Of a DNA stretch of 64,000 nucleotides, positions 53,960 through 62,563 are shown in pieces (within the stretch, counting starts at the first letter, position 1; each line of letters begins with the position of its first letter). The notes beneath the pieces are model-generated. The model saw nothing but the letters and a program-made list of their open reading frames with translations. It was not told the DNA's origin and made no database searches. Source of the DNA: an uncultured Clostridia bacterium (GTDB lineage: Bacteria > Bacillota > Clostridia > Peptostreptococcales > Anaerovoracaceae); NCBI GenBank assembly GCA_938049335.1, contig CALIYX010000016.1, positions 1 to 64,000 on the forward strand, given 5' to 3'. A program made the position numbers and the translations under genes.

Positions 53960-55121
53960 TCCCTGTCCACATCGCGAATTTTGTGGAGGATGCAAGTACA
54001 ACGGAGAAGATTATGAGACAGTTTTAGCAGAAAAGAACTCGCTTGTTTTGTCATATTTTGAAAACAACGGCATAGATACTTCACTTTATGTAGGTATAGA
54101 AGGACAGCCTGAAGAAGCAAGATATAGGTACAGAAATAAGATGGAGTATACCTTTGGAGACCTTGTTAAAGACGGTGAAATCACCCTAGGAATGCATAAG
54201 TCAGGACAGTTCATGTCAATAGTTACCGTTGATCATTGCCAACTTGTCGACGAGGACTTCAACAAAATTCTAAGATGTACGCTCGATTTTGCAATAGAAA
54301 AGGGCTACAAGAAGTATCATAAGCGCACGCACACGGGACTTTTGCGCAATCTCATAGTCAGAAAAGGCGTTAGAACAAAGGAACTTGTAGTAGATATTGT
54401 AACAAGCTCGGAAAGCGAATTCGATGAGAATGGCTGGGCAGAAAGACTTAAAGAACTAGAGCTAAATAACAAACTAGTTGGCATAGCACGAACCATAAAC
54501 GATGGCCTAGCTGATGCCGTAAACTGCGACGAGCAGCATATAATTGAGGGTAGAGACTATTACTTTGAGAACCTTCTAGGACTTGAGTTTAGAGTAAATC
54601 TCGTTTCATTCTTCCAAACTAATGTAAATGCCGTTGAAAAGCTATATACAGAGGCAATAAATCTCTTTGATGATATAGAAGGAAAAACGGTATTTGACCT
54701 TTACTGCGGTACTGGAACAATTTCTCAGGTAGTTGCATCAAAGGCAAAGCACGTAGTTGGAGTTGACATAGTGCCAGACTCAATACATGCAGCTGAAGAA
54801 AATGCGAAAATAAATGGAATAGAAAACTGCGAGTTCATCTGCGGAGATGTGTTTGAGGTGCTAGATTCAGTAGAAAAGCTTCCAGATGCAATTATAGTAG
54901 ATCCACCAAGAGTTGGTATCCAAACAAAGGCAGTAAATAAGATAGCAGGCTATGGCGTAAACGAAATCGTCTATATATCTTGCAATCCAAAGACCATGGC
55001 AATCGACCTCGTAGACTTCCAGAATATGGGCTACGAGATAAAGTATATCAAAGCATACGATAATTTCGTGTGGGCAAAACATACGGAATCCGTAGCACTA
55101 CTTTCACGAGCTACAAAGTAG
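53946..55121 (+). CDS. rlmD: 23S rRNA (uracil-C5)-methyltransferase, RlmD/RumA family
   Basis: Methylates a 23S rRNA uracil. 391 residues; N-terminal [4Fe-4S] site in CPHREFCGGCKYNG (Cys7, 13, 16) with a fourth Cys later, SAM-binding FDLYCGTGTISQ near 256-267, DPPRVG near 320-325 and catalytic Cys in YISCNPKTMA near 343-352. The N-terminal TRAM domain is missing, as in some clostridial members. The exact target base is not certain. This is the last core gene before the accessory island. Confidence 0.9.
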   Translation: MENFSPCPHREFCGGCKYNGEDYETVLAEKNSLVLSYFENNGIDTSLYVGIEGQPEEARYRYRNKMEYTFGDLVKDGEITLGMHKSGQFMSIVTVDHCQLVDEDFNKILRCTLDFAIEKGYKKYHKRTHTGLLRNLIVRKGVRTKELVVDIVTSSESEFDENGWAERLKELELNNKLVGIARTINDGLADAVNCDEQHIIEGRDYYFENLLGLEFRVNLVSFFQTNVNAVEKLYTEAINLFDDIEGKTVFDLYCGTGTISQVVASKAKHVVGVDIVPDSIHAAEENAKINGIENCEFICGDVFEVLDSVEKLPDAIIVDPPRVGIQTKAVNKIAGYGVNEIVYISCNPKTMAIDLVDFQNMGYEIKYIKAYDNFVWAKHTESVALLSRATK

Positions 55122-55352
55122 CGATGTGAAGGTAGATGCACGTCCTACACAAAGCACGCCCAAGAAAACGAGTAAAACGAAGTTTGATTGGATGCGGGCG
55201 CCTGTGAACTGAAGCCGTAACCCTATTATCTAAAGCCTAAATCATAAATTGTAATGTGATAAGACATATGTTACAGAAATAAATAAAAAAAGAGAGGAAC
55301 TTTGGTACAATAGGTTTTACCACAAACTTTCAAGTACTAAAGGAGTCCTCTC
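55122..55352. other. Intergenic stretch between rlmD and the decayed transposase
   Basis: 230 bp without a credible gene. The first about 110 bp are clearly richer in GC than the flanks and hold an open 28-codon frame from a GTG at 55126 (VKVDARPTQSTPKKTSKTK...), with no good start signal; it may be a fragment of a lost gene. The last 100 bp are AT-rich and may include the left end of the insertion element. Confidence 0.4.
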
Positions 55353-56294
55353 ATGAAAAGTATAACCGAAGGAATGCGTTTCCGCCAGCGTTTATGTGAA
55401 TATGCAATTAAACATGGTGTAACATGTGCTGCAAAACGATATCTATACTAATAGACAGTTTGTTTATCGCCAGTTAGAAAAATATAACGGAGATGTTAGA
55501 AGCCTAGCACTTAAATCAAGAAGACCACATAATAGTCCTAACGCTCACACAAAAGAAGAACTTGCCTTAATACGTAGAATGCTTAAACGAAATGGAGTAT
55601 ATGGATTGGCAGAGGTTTTCATCAGATGCAAATAGAAAGGCTATACAAGAAGCTTTGCAAGTATGTGCCGGCAAATACGAAAAAAGGGTTATAGAAAGCC
55701 AATAATGCATAAAAAGAGTTATTGTAAGTATGAGCACATGGAAGGTAAATATCCAGGTGATAAGGTTCAAATAGATATAAAGTATGTGCCAGCTGAATGT
55801 ATACGATTTCAAAGCTACGGAAATAAATACTATCGAATTACAGGAATAGATGAATACAGCAGAAAACGAGTACTAAAAATAGTAAAAGAGAAGAGCACAT
55901 ATGAAACATGTAAGTATTTACAGGAATTAGAAAAGAGAATGGGCTTTCCTATTCGCATGATTCAAGTTGATAATGGCAGTGAGTTTGTAAATGATGGTGA
56001 TGTACAGAGCGTGAAAGTGCATTTGAGAAGGCTGCAAAAGCATTGGACATGTAGTTAAGAAGGATAAGACCATATTCACCTTGGCAAAATGGTAAAGTCG
56101 AAAGAATTCATAGGGAGGATGGGAAGATTCTCTATGGAAGAAAAGTATTTACAAGTGAAAAAGACCTAAGAAAACAAGTATCAAAGCATGAGGCTAGGTA
56201 TAATAAGACAGCAAAAACAGTTCTTGATTTCAAGAGCCCAAACCAAGTTGTATCGGAATACTTCTCAAAGCGTAACATATGTGTTGACAACTAA
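55353..56294 (+). pseudogene. Decayed DDE transposase (IS481/IS3-like integrase-core)
   Basis: Remains of one transposase of about 310 residues. Pieces: MKSITEGMRFRQRLCEY... (HTH start) to a stop near 55449; then after a +1 shift QFVYRQLEKYNGDVRSL (about 55426-55632) to TAG at 55633-55635; same frame on through YPGDKVQIDIKYVP (first Asp) and QVDNGSEFVNDGD (second Asp); a second frameshift near 55998; TAG at 56052-56054; and SPWQNGKVERIHRED (Glu) to TAA at 56292-56294. Two frameshifts and two stop codons mean it is dead. Its right end has TGTTGAC ... GTCAACA, a possible trace of an end repeat. Confidence 0.85.
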
Positions 56295-56387
56295 GAGATA
56301 CAGTCAACAAAGCTCGAAAATGACGATTGACAGTTTTTTTAAAAGGGTCTAAGATAATAATGGATAATTGTTTTTTGAGGTGAAATA

Positions 56388-57521
56388 ATGAGAATAGTAG
56401 ATTTGTTTTCAGGAGCTGGTGGATTGACCTTTGGCTTTTATTACAATTTAATAGATGGGCAATTTGTTAGAAATGAAAATTGTAATATTGTTTTTGCAAA
56501 CGAATACGATGTAGCAGCAGCAGAAGCGTTTAAACTCAATTTTCCAAATGTTAATATGATAAATAAAGATATTAAGCTATTATCAGAAAAAGAAGTGTTA
56601 GAGATTACTTGCGATGAGGATATTGATCTGATTATTGGAGGACCTCCATGTCAATCATATAGTTATGTAGGGAAAAGAGTATACGATGATAAAGCGAAAC
56701 TCTATAATGAATATTTTAGAATGTTGTCCATTATACGCCCTAAAATGTTCCTTTTTGAAAATGTTAAAGGAATGTTGTCAATGAAAGACTCTGAAGGTAA
56801 ATTTATCATTAATGATATTGAAGAGAAGTTTGCAAGAATCAATGATGATTTGGGATATAATATTGTTTATGATACTTTAGATGCAGTAAATTATGGGGTT
56901 CCACAGCATAGAGAACGTGTGTTTATTATTGGTACTAGAAATGATTTAGAAATGAATTGGAGTTTTGATGATTTACCTAAAGACAATTATCATTTGACAT
57001 TAAGTGAGGCAATATCTGATTTTCCTCGAATCGAATCAGGAGAAGAAATTGTTGAATACGGAGATTCAGTACCAGTAAATGCATATCAATATTTGATGAG
57101 AGGGAATTGTCAAAATTTAACAGGCCATTTTGTATCTTCTTATGGAGATAAGATACAGACAGTAATGAACCATGTTATTCAAGGTGAAGGTAAGAATTAT
57201 ATTAATAAACTAGTAGATCAAGGTGTACTTGATCAAAGGTATAGATTAACTTCAGGCTATAAAAATACATATGGAAGATTATATGCAGATCAACCTTGCA
57301 CGACTGTTACAAACAATATGTCAACACCATCAGGGTTAAGATGCATACATTATGAACAGAATAGAGCTTTAACTCCAAGAGAGGGTGCAAGAATTCAATC
57401 TTTCCCAGATTGGTTCATTTTCTATGGAAAGAAGAATGAAATAAAGACTCAGATTGGGAATGCCGTTCCTCCGCTTTTAGCAATTCGATTGGCAAGACAA
57501 TTAGAACAGATATTAGATTAG
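56388..57521 (+). CDS. DNA (cytosine-5)-methyltransferase
   Basis: 377 residues with the ordered m5C motifs: motif I DLFSGAGGLTFGF (5-17), motif IV GGPPCQSYSY with catalytic Cys88, motif VI ENVKGM near 125, motif VIII QHRERVFIIG near 170, a target-recognition region (about 200-320) and motifs IX-X (REGARIQSFPDWF and QIGNAVPP near the end). No cognate restriction enzyme is adjacent. The start has GAGGTG before the ATG, and the gene is 8 bp from the next, giving one transcript with the dual-ATPase and receiver-HEPN genes. AT-rich codon use differs from rlmD and fits horizontal gain. The target sequence is unknown. Confidence 0.94.
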   Translation: MRIVDLFSGAGGLTFGFYYNLIDGQFVRNENCNIVFANEYDVAAAEAFKLNFPNVNMINKDIKLLSEKEVLEITCDEDIDLIIGGPPCQSYSYVGKRVYDDKAKLYNEYFRMLSIIRPKMFLFENVKGMLSMKDSEGKFIINDIEEKFARINDDLGYNIVYDTLDAVNYGVPQHRERVFIIGTRNDLEMNWSFDDLPKDNYHLTLSEAISDFPRIESGEEIVEYGDSVPVNAYQYLMRGNCQNLTGHFVSSYGDKIQTVMNHVIQGEGKNYINKLVDQGVLDQRYRLTSGYKNTYGRLYADQPCTTVTNNMSTPSGLRCIHYEQNRALTPREGARIQSFPDWFIFYGKKNEIKTQIGNAVPPLLAIRLARQLEQILD

Positions 57522-57529
57522 AGGTATTT

Positions 57530-59683
57530 ATGCAGAACTCAGATAATGTTATTTTTTTTAATTTTTCATATTTTGCATTGAGACTTTTAGGAAAAGGGTT
57601 ATATTCAAATCATTGGACAGCTATTGCTGAATTGGTGGCTAATGGATTAGATGCTCAGGCTAACAATGTCAAAATTTATATTAATATGATTGATAAGAAA
57701 AATTCTACCATTGAAATTTTTGATGATGGAATAGGAATGAATTATGATGACTTGTCAGAGAAGTATGCACTCATTGGAAAGGATAAAAGAAAAGATAGAG
57801 AATTATCGGATGAAATTAAAAAGCAGGTAATGGGAAGAAAAGGAATTGGTAAATTAGCTGCGTTATATTTGTCAAATAAGTATTATTTAATATCAAAGAC
57901 TAAGAATGAAGGCGAATCTGCATGGTGCTTAGATGCATCTAAAGTCAAAGATTCAGATATTCCACATTTGGACAGATGCAATATAAAAGATGTGGGGATA
58001 GAATGTCTAGATGAATGGGGAAGAATCAAGACAGGTACAATGATTCATCTTACAAATGTAGATCTTACTAATTTTGGAATTAAGACTTTGGAAGGTTTAA
58101 ATGCTAGACTTGCAGATTTTTACTTGACGGAAATGATTAATGGTCAGATTGAAGTCTGTGTATTATTAGATGAAAAAGACAAAAGAAAATTTCAAAAAGT
58201 AAGAAAATCAATTGCATTTAAAAACTTCTATGCATTCTTCAATAATACTGAAAATGATTTCGATGATAAATTATCATCTGGAGTACAAATAGTAACAAAT
58301 GTTGAATCAATTTCAAATATAAAAAGACCAGTAATAAAAATTGATTCAAAACAATTTAAAGTTAGTGGTAAACAATTTTTCCATAAAAGTAATGGTGAAT
58401 TTACTGAACAAGAACTTGAATATACTATGTCTGGATGGATTGGAATTCACACATCAATAAAAAAAGAAGATGCTATTTTGAACGATCCAAACTATTTAAA
58501 AAACAAAGCTTATCGTCCAAACCAGTTGAGATTATATGTAAGGAAAAAACTAGCTGTTGATAATTTTTTGGATTATTTAAAAAACACACAAGCTTTTAGT
58601 AATTACATTGAAGGTGAAATTAGCTTCGATATATTAGATGATAATGAACTGGGAGATATTGCAACTTCGAATAGACAAGGATTTATTGAAAATGACGAAA
58701 GAATTATTTTATTGATAGATATTCTGAAGCCTATTATTAATAATTTAATAAGAGCGAGGATAAAGATTGCTAATCAAATTCATGATGAAGTTGAGAAGTA
58801 TCATAATGCAGAAAAAGCAAAAATAGAATTAGAACGTAAAAGAGAAGAAGATAAGAGAAAAAAGGCAGAGGCAGAGGCAATACTTATTGAAGAGGAAAAG
58901 CGGAGGGCAATAGTTGATAAAGAAGCTGCTGAAGAGGAAAGTAAGAAGCAAAAAGAACGTGCGGATAAGTTAAATGTTAATCTGGGTAGTGAGAAAAAAA
59001 GAAACTATTTTCTTGTAGATTCAATGGATGAGAAACAGATTGATTTTGCAAAACGCCTACATATGTTAAAGATAAACGCATCCACAATGCAAAAAAATAT
59101 TAAAAATTGTGTTATGAAATTACAAAGAAAAAGATTTAAAGAAGACGATGCATGGGAATGGCTAAAAAAGATGTCATATCTTGTTTCAAGAATACAAGCT
59201 GTTTTAGAATATGGAGCGGCTGCGAACTTTAACACGAAAGACGAATATGTGTTCGGTGATGTCTTTTCCTTTATAAAAGAATATTGTGATAAATTCCTTG
59301 TTAGAAATCAGGAAATTGCAGTAGAAACAAATATAATAGAAAATCGTAGTTTCAAAATCAGATTTGTACCACAGGATATTATTATTATCATAGATAACAT
59401 TGTTAGCAATTCCATCAAACATAAAGCCCGAAATTTGCGAATTAACTTAGATGTTAATGAAATCGAGGCGAAGATGGATTTCATTGACAATGGTAGCGGA
59501 ATTGATTCAAATGTTGTTAATCTTGATGAGTTATTTGAATTTGGTAAAGGGTTTACACAGACTGGAACAGGTGTGGGGTTATATCATATAAAGGATATTG
59601 TCGATAATAATCTTCACGGAATTGTAAAAATAGACTCAGAGTTAAATAATGGTTTTACATTACAGATAAGGATAAAGAAATAG
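57530..59683 (+). CDS. Soluble protein with two GHKL ATPase domains (MORC/Hsp90-like N-terminal, histidine-kinase-like C-terminal)
   Basis: 717 residues with no membrane segment or signal peptide. N-terminal GHKL fold: E34LVANGLD41 (N box), D66GIG (G1) and GRKGIGKLAAL at 102-112 (G2), followed by a transducer-like region to about 420. A Glu/Lys/Arg-rich coiled coil covers about 420-495. Then RLHMLKINAS with His511, a candidate phosphoacceptor, and a second GHKL fold: DNIVSNSIKH (622-631), DNGSGID (653-659) and GTGVGLYHIK (679-688). Such a C-terminus is like a sensor kinase. MORC/MutL-like ATPases stand next to methylases in predicted defence operons. Followed at 1 bp by the receiver-HEPN gene, so kinase and receiver are likely partners. 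Activity not shown. Confidence 0.85.
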   Translation: MQNSDNVIFFNFSYFALRLLGKGLYSNHWTAIAELVANGLDAQANNVKIYINMIDKKNSTIEIFDDGIGMNYDDLSEKYALIGKDKRKDRELSDEIKKQVMGRKGIGKLAALYLSNKYYLISKTKNEGESAWCLDASKVKDSDIPHLDRCNIKDVGIECLDEWGRIKTGTMIHLTNVDLTNFGIKTLEGLNARLADFYLTEMINGQIEVCVLLDEKDKRKFQKVRKSIAFKNFYAFFNNTENDFDDKLSSGVQIVTNVESISNIKRPVIKIDSKQFKVSGKQFFHKSNGEFTEQELEYTMSGWIGIHTSIKKEDAILNDPNYLKNKAYRPNQLRLYVRKKLAVDNFLDYLKNTQAFSNYIEGEISFDILDDNELGDIATSNRQGFIENDERIILLIDILKPIINNLIRARIKIANQIHDEVEKYHNAEKAKIELERKREEDKRKKAEAEAILIEEEKRRAIVDKEAAEEESKKQKERADKLNVNLGSEKKRNYFLVDSMDEKQIDFAKRLHMLKINASTMQKNIKNCVMKLQRKRFKEDDAWEWLKKMSYLVSRIQAVLEYGAAANFNTKDEYVFGDVFSFIKEYCDKFLVRNQEIAVETNIIENRSFKIRFVPQDIIIIIDNIVSNSIKHKARNLRINLDVNEIEAKMDFIDNGSGIDSNVVNLDELFEFGKGFTQTGTGVGLYHIKDIVDNNLHGIVKIDSELNNGFTLQIRIKK

Positions 59684-59684
59684 T

Positions 59685-60680
59685 ATGAGGTATGATTTAA
59701 GAGTATTGTGGGTTGAAGATACTTCAACTTACTTTGAAGCAACAAAAGAAATTTTAGAAATGTTTTCTGAAGACATTGGAATTTCTTTGAAATTTGATTA
59801 TATCTGTAATACAGCTGATTTTTTTTATAAAATAGAAAATGATGCACAAGGATTCAAATTATATGATTTATTTTTTATAGATTATAGTTTGTCTGATAAT
59901 ACAGTTGGAAGCGATCTAATAAGGAATTTAAGAGACAAAAAAATGGATTCTGATATATTATTTTATTCGTCAGAGAATGAAGATGATATTAGGACTGAAG
60001 TTAAAAAAAATTTAGGTTCGTATGAAGGTGTATACATTGCAAATAGAAAAAATTTTGAAGAAAAGTCTAATTATCTCATAAATAAAAATGCCCGAAAGCT
60101 AACAACTTTATCTAATATTCGAGGTTTCTTGATGGACCAGACATCTGAGAATGATTATACGATTAAATCCTATATTTTGCGTAATTTCTCAAAACTCGAT
60201 GAATGTCAAAAAAAACAAATTGCAGATTTGTTGCTGGATTATATAAAGAAAAAGCTTGATACCTTTGAAACCAATGCTAAAAGTACAATTAATAGCCTAG
60301 AACAAAATGGAATTACCAATATTAATACGACTATGAAATCTATGGATGAATTATTTCCTATAAAACTAAAGTACCAAGTATTTGAAAAAATGATTGCCTT
60401 TTTATCGGAGAACGCATTTGATGATGTGACTGTCAAACAATATATAGAGGATATTATTTCTGCCAGAAATAAACTGGCACATAAGAAGTTGGATGTATGT
60501 AAAACACAAAAGTATATTAAATATTATGATACAATTAATCAGTTTGAATCAAGAAAATGTGGTGAAGATTGTAGTAATCATTCGGACGAGAACAAATATT
60601 CTTTAGAACAATGGGACGAGTTACGTAAGATGGTACAAAAATTTGGCAAGAGTATAGATGTGATTCAAAGAAATTTATAA
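59685..60680 (+). CDS. Receiver-domain protein with C-terminal HEPN ribonuclease motif
   Basis: 331 residues. N-terminal receiver fold (1-130): acidic pair E11/D12 in LWVEDT, phosphoacceptor candidate D66 in FFIDYSLSD, FYSSENEDD near 93-101 (with Ser in place of the usual Thr). The C-terminal half is all-helical and holds SARNKLAHKKLD, i.e. R261-x4-H266, the catalytic signature of HEPN RNases. No DNA-binding output domain. It begins 1 bp after the dual-ATPase stop. Inference: phosphorylation or dephosphorylation of D66 controls RNA cutting, in an abortive-infection type response. The RNase role rests on the motif and predicted fold only. Confidence 0.75.
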   Translation: MRYDLRVLWVEDTSTYFEATKEILEMFSEDIGISLKFDYICNTADFFYKIENDAQGFKLYDLFFIDYSLSDNTVGSDLIRNLRDKKMDSDILFYSSENEDDIRTEVKKNLGSYEGVYIANRKNFEEKSNYLINKNARKLTTLSNIRGFLMDQTSENDYTIKSYILRNFSKLDECQKKQIADLLLDYIKKKLDTFETNAKSTINSLEQNGITNINTTMKSMDELFPIKLKYQVFEKMIAFLSENAFDDVTVKQYIEDIISARNKLAHKKLDVCKTQKYIKYYDTINQFESRKCGEDCSNHSDENKYSLEQWDELRKMVQKFGKSIDVIQRNL

Positions 60681-60813
60681 AGACCTAAATGCAATAACAA
60701 GTTGGACACATTTTAAGAGTGTGTGACAAAAGTCTGTAAATTAAAGAATAAATTAGCCTCATGTGGTAATATAAAAAGGTACTTTAAATTATCGTGTGGG
60801 TGAGGTTTTTCAT

Positions 60814-60827
60814 AAACTCTAAATTAT
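60814..60827 (+). repeat. Left half of 14-bp inverted repeat around the IS200/IS605 remnant
   Basis: AAACTCTAAATTAT matches exactly, in reverse complement, ATAATTTAGAGTTT at 61553-61566. Flanking bases (GTGTGGGT...TTTTTCAT versus TTTGGGG..TTTTCAT) extend the similarity imperfectly to about 30 bp. The repeats surround the tnpA pseudogene by 70-80 bp on each side, so they might be ends of another element that received it. Confidence 0.7.
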
Positions 60828-60848
60828 CATGTGGGTACCAATAAAATC

Positions 60849-60884
60849 AAGAGCACTTCAAGCTCAAATGCTTGAAGTGCTCTT
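60849..60884 (+). terminator. Strong hairpin, probable terminator
   Basis: A perfect 15-bp stem AAGAGCACTTCAAGC / GCTTGAAGTGCTCTT with loop TCAAAT, followed by a short T-poor tail (TGTAAT). About 170 bp after the receiver-HEPN gene; may end that transcript. Confidence 0.7.
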
Positions 60885-60895
60885 TGTAATAAGAA

Positions 60896-60918
60896 AACCC
60901 CGCGTTAGACGTGGGGTT
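60896..60918 (+). repeat. IS200/IS605-type left-end hairpin
   Basis: AACCCC ... GGGGTT with further pairing in the GCG..ACGT centre makes an imperfect stem-loop about 90 bp upstream of tnpA, as found at the left end of IS200/IS605 elements, where TnpA binds single-stranded DNA. Confidence 0.65.
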
Positions 60919-61008
60919 CAGTGTACGCTACGCGTTTGACCAGAAATCCTCTCTCCGTTAGGATATAATTGCGGTCTGCCAACTGCAAAATCATAGGAGG
61001 AGGACATC

Positions 61009-61497
61009 ATGGGTCTTAACGACATAAATAGTCTATCGCATTCGAAATGGAATTGCAAATAACATATAGTATTTGCACCAAAGTACAGAAGAAAAGTATT
61101 TTATGGACAGAAAAAAGTAGCAATAGGAAAGATTTTAAGACAACTGTGTGAATGGAAAGGGATAAATATTATCGAAGCTGAGGTATGCCCTGACCATATA
61201 CATATGCTGGTTGAAATACCACCCAAAATTGCAGTTTCAGGCTTTGTAGGGTACTTAAAAGGTAAAAGCAGTACGCTAATATATGAGCAATTCGGCGAAC
61301 TAAAATATAAATATAAAAATAGGTTGTTTTGGTGCAAAGGATATTATGTAGATACGGCTGGTAAAAACATGAGCCGAATTACGGAGTACATAAGAAATCA
61401 ACTTGAAGAAGATAAGTTGGGAAATCAATTAAGCATAGCTGAAGTTGGATATTTTTATTCCTTCTGGTGTTTCAGGCCATATTCCTTGTCTATATAG
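61009..61497 (+). pseudogene. tnpA: IS200/IS605 transposase TnpA with an early nonsense codon
   Basis: Reads MGLNDINSLSHSKWNCK, then TAA at 61060-61062 (codon 18), then HIVFAPKYRRKVFYGQ and on in the same frame to TAG at 61495-61497. Intact homologues have Tyr at the stop (WNCKYHIVF), so one base change (TAC/TAT to TAA) killed it. The HUH pair PDHIHML and the catalytic Tyr region (CKGYYVDTAGKN) are kept. GGAGGAGG stands before the ATG. Otherwise well preserved, so recent inactivation is likely. No tnpB is adjacent. Confidence 0.9.
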
Positions 61498-61552
61498 CTC
61501 AATACACTCTAACTTATATTCATGACTGTAACGCATGAAAATACCCCAAACA

Positions 61553-61566
61553 ATAATTTAGAGTTT
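61553..61566 (+). repeat. Right half of 14-bp inverted repeat
   Basis: ATAATTTAGAGTTT is the exact reverse complement of 60814-60827. Lies 55 bp after the tnpA stop codon. Confidence 0.7.
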
Positions 61567-61693
61567 CAATTTGATAAAGCCATACAATATGCATATCAAT
61601 AGATATTTAGCTTTTTAATATATATAATAGTTATAATAAAATATCAAGGCTTTTATTATATACAATACTAAAACAAATATATGAAAATAAGTA

Positions 61694-62563
61694 TTATAAA
61701 CTAGGTAAGATATCTTTAAATGTCTTCATATGTTTATCCAATTTTGACTTAGTACATTTATATTCATGTTCAAATATTTTGATATTACAATCAGAAATTA
61801 TTAATAAGTGACGTTTGTTGTTTATATTAATACAAATAGTATTATTTCGAACTTCCGACAAATGTCTATTTATGTATGAATCAATCTTTGACTGGACTTC
61901 ATTTAAAAATAAAATATTGACCTCAAAGAATTTAATAAATATGTCAAATAATAATTTATGGTATTCTATAATTGTTACGGAAAGAGAAATATTGGGAGGG
62001 AGTTGATATTGATTGAATATTTTAGAAGAAGTATTCTTTATCCTCATTTTTCCTGACTTGCTAAATTTAAATTTTTCACCTTCAACTAATATATAATCTA
62101 GATTAAAACTATATCTATTTTGAAAATAGTATACAGGCAGATGTCCATGCAGTGTAAAATTTCTAAGTGTACTCATTAAACAATAGCAAAATTTATTGTT
62201 GTATATTTCAGAAATAAAAGTTTTCAACTCTGAATTCGAAGGGGAATCAAACTTCGCTACTAAATCAATAAACATCTTAGATACAGCTAAATAGTTTGCT
62301 ATTAAAGAATTTATAACACAAAAATCGTTGAAAGGTTGATTTGTATTTCTCGTAAGCCTATCATCTGAATGTACAATGAAATTATCAAAGATTTGATAAA
62401 AATTAAATTCTGTCATGTAAAAAGAATCTCTCATTGTTTTAAAGTAATCCTGTATATTAATATATTTTTCGATAAAAGATGATTCTTCTTCAGTTGGTGA
62501 AATAAATTCACCTAACTTCGATGTGTCGATATCTTCAAGTGATAATACTGTTTTATTATTCAT
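61694..62563 (-). CDS. Orphan protein with a HEPN-like R-x4-H motif
   Basis: 289 residues, no membrane segment or signal. Not assigned to a family. A long helical region carries STLRNFTLHGHLP, i.e. R134-x4-H139, of the sort in HEPN RNases and Abi-type proteins. The rest is Ile/Asn/Lys/Phe-rich with very low GC, unlike core genes in this window. AGGAGG lies 5 bp before the ATG on the minus strand. It may be an accessory toxin or defence protein acquired with the nearby island, but no antitoxin partner is evident. Confidence 0.55.
   Translation of the reverse strand: MNNKTVLSLEDIDTSKLGEFISPTEEESSFIEKYINIQDYFKTMRDSFYMTEFNFYQIFDNFIVHSDDRLTRNTNQPFNDFCVINSLIANYLAVSKMFIDLVAKFDSPSNSELKTFISEIYNNKFCYCLMSTLRNFTLHGHLPVYYFQNRYSFNLDYILVEGEKFKFSKSGKMRIKNTSSKIFNQYQLPPNISLSVTIIEYHKLLFDIFIKFFEVNILFLNEVQSKIDSYINRHLSEVRNNTICININNKRHLLIISDCNIKIFEHEYKCTKSKLDKHMKTFKDILPSL

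Larger units (their letters stand above)
60681..60895. other. Non-coding stretch after the defence cassette with repeats and a terminator
   Basis: No gene seen. Contains TAAATTATCGTGTGGGT (60785-60801) and TAAATTATCATGTGGGT (60820-60836), two 17-bp direct repeats with one mismatch, plus the left half of an inverted repeat mirrored at 61553-61566. Likely ends of a lost insertion element. A strong hairpin lies at 60849-60884 (listed alone). Confidence 0.6.

Noticed and set aside
56388..57521. Ordinary type II restriction-modification system
   Set aside because: A methylase is present but no restriction endonuclease motif is seen in either neighbour; the partner genes are GHKL and receiver-HEPN proteins.
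60785..60836. CRISPR-like repeat
   Set aside because: Only two copies of a 17-bp unit with one mismatch, no third repeat and no cas genes.
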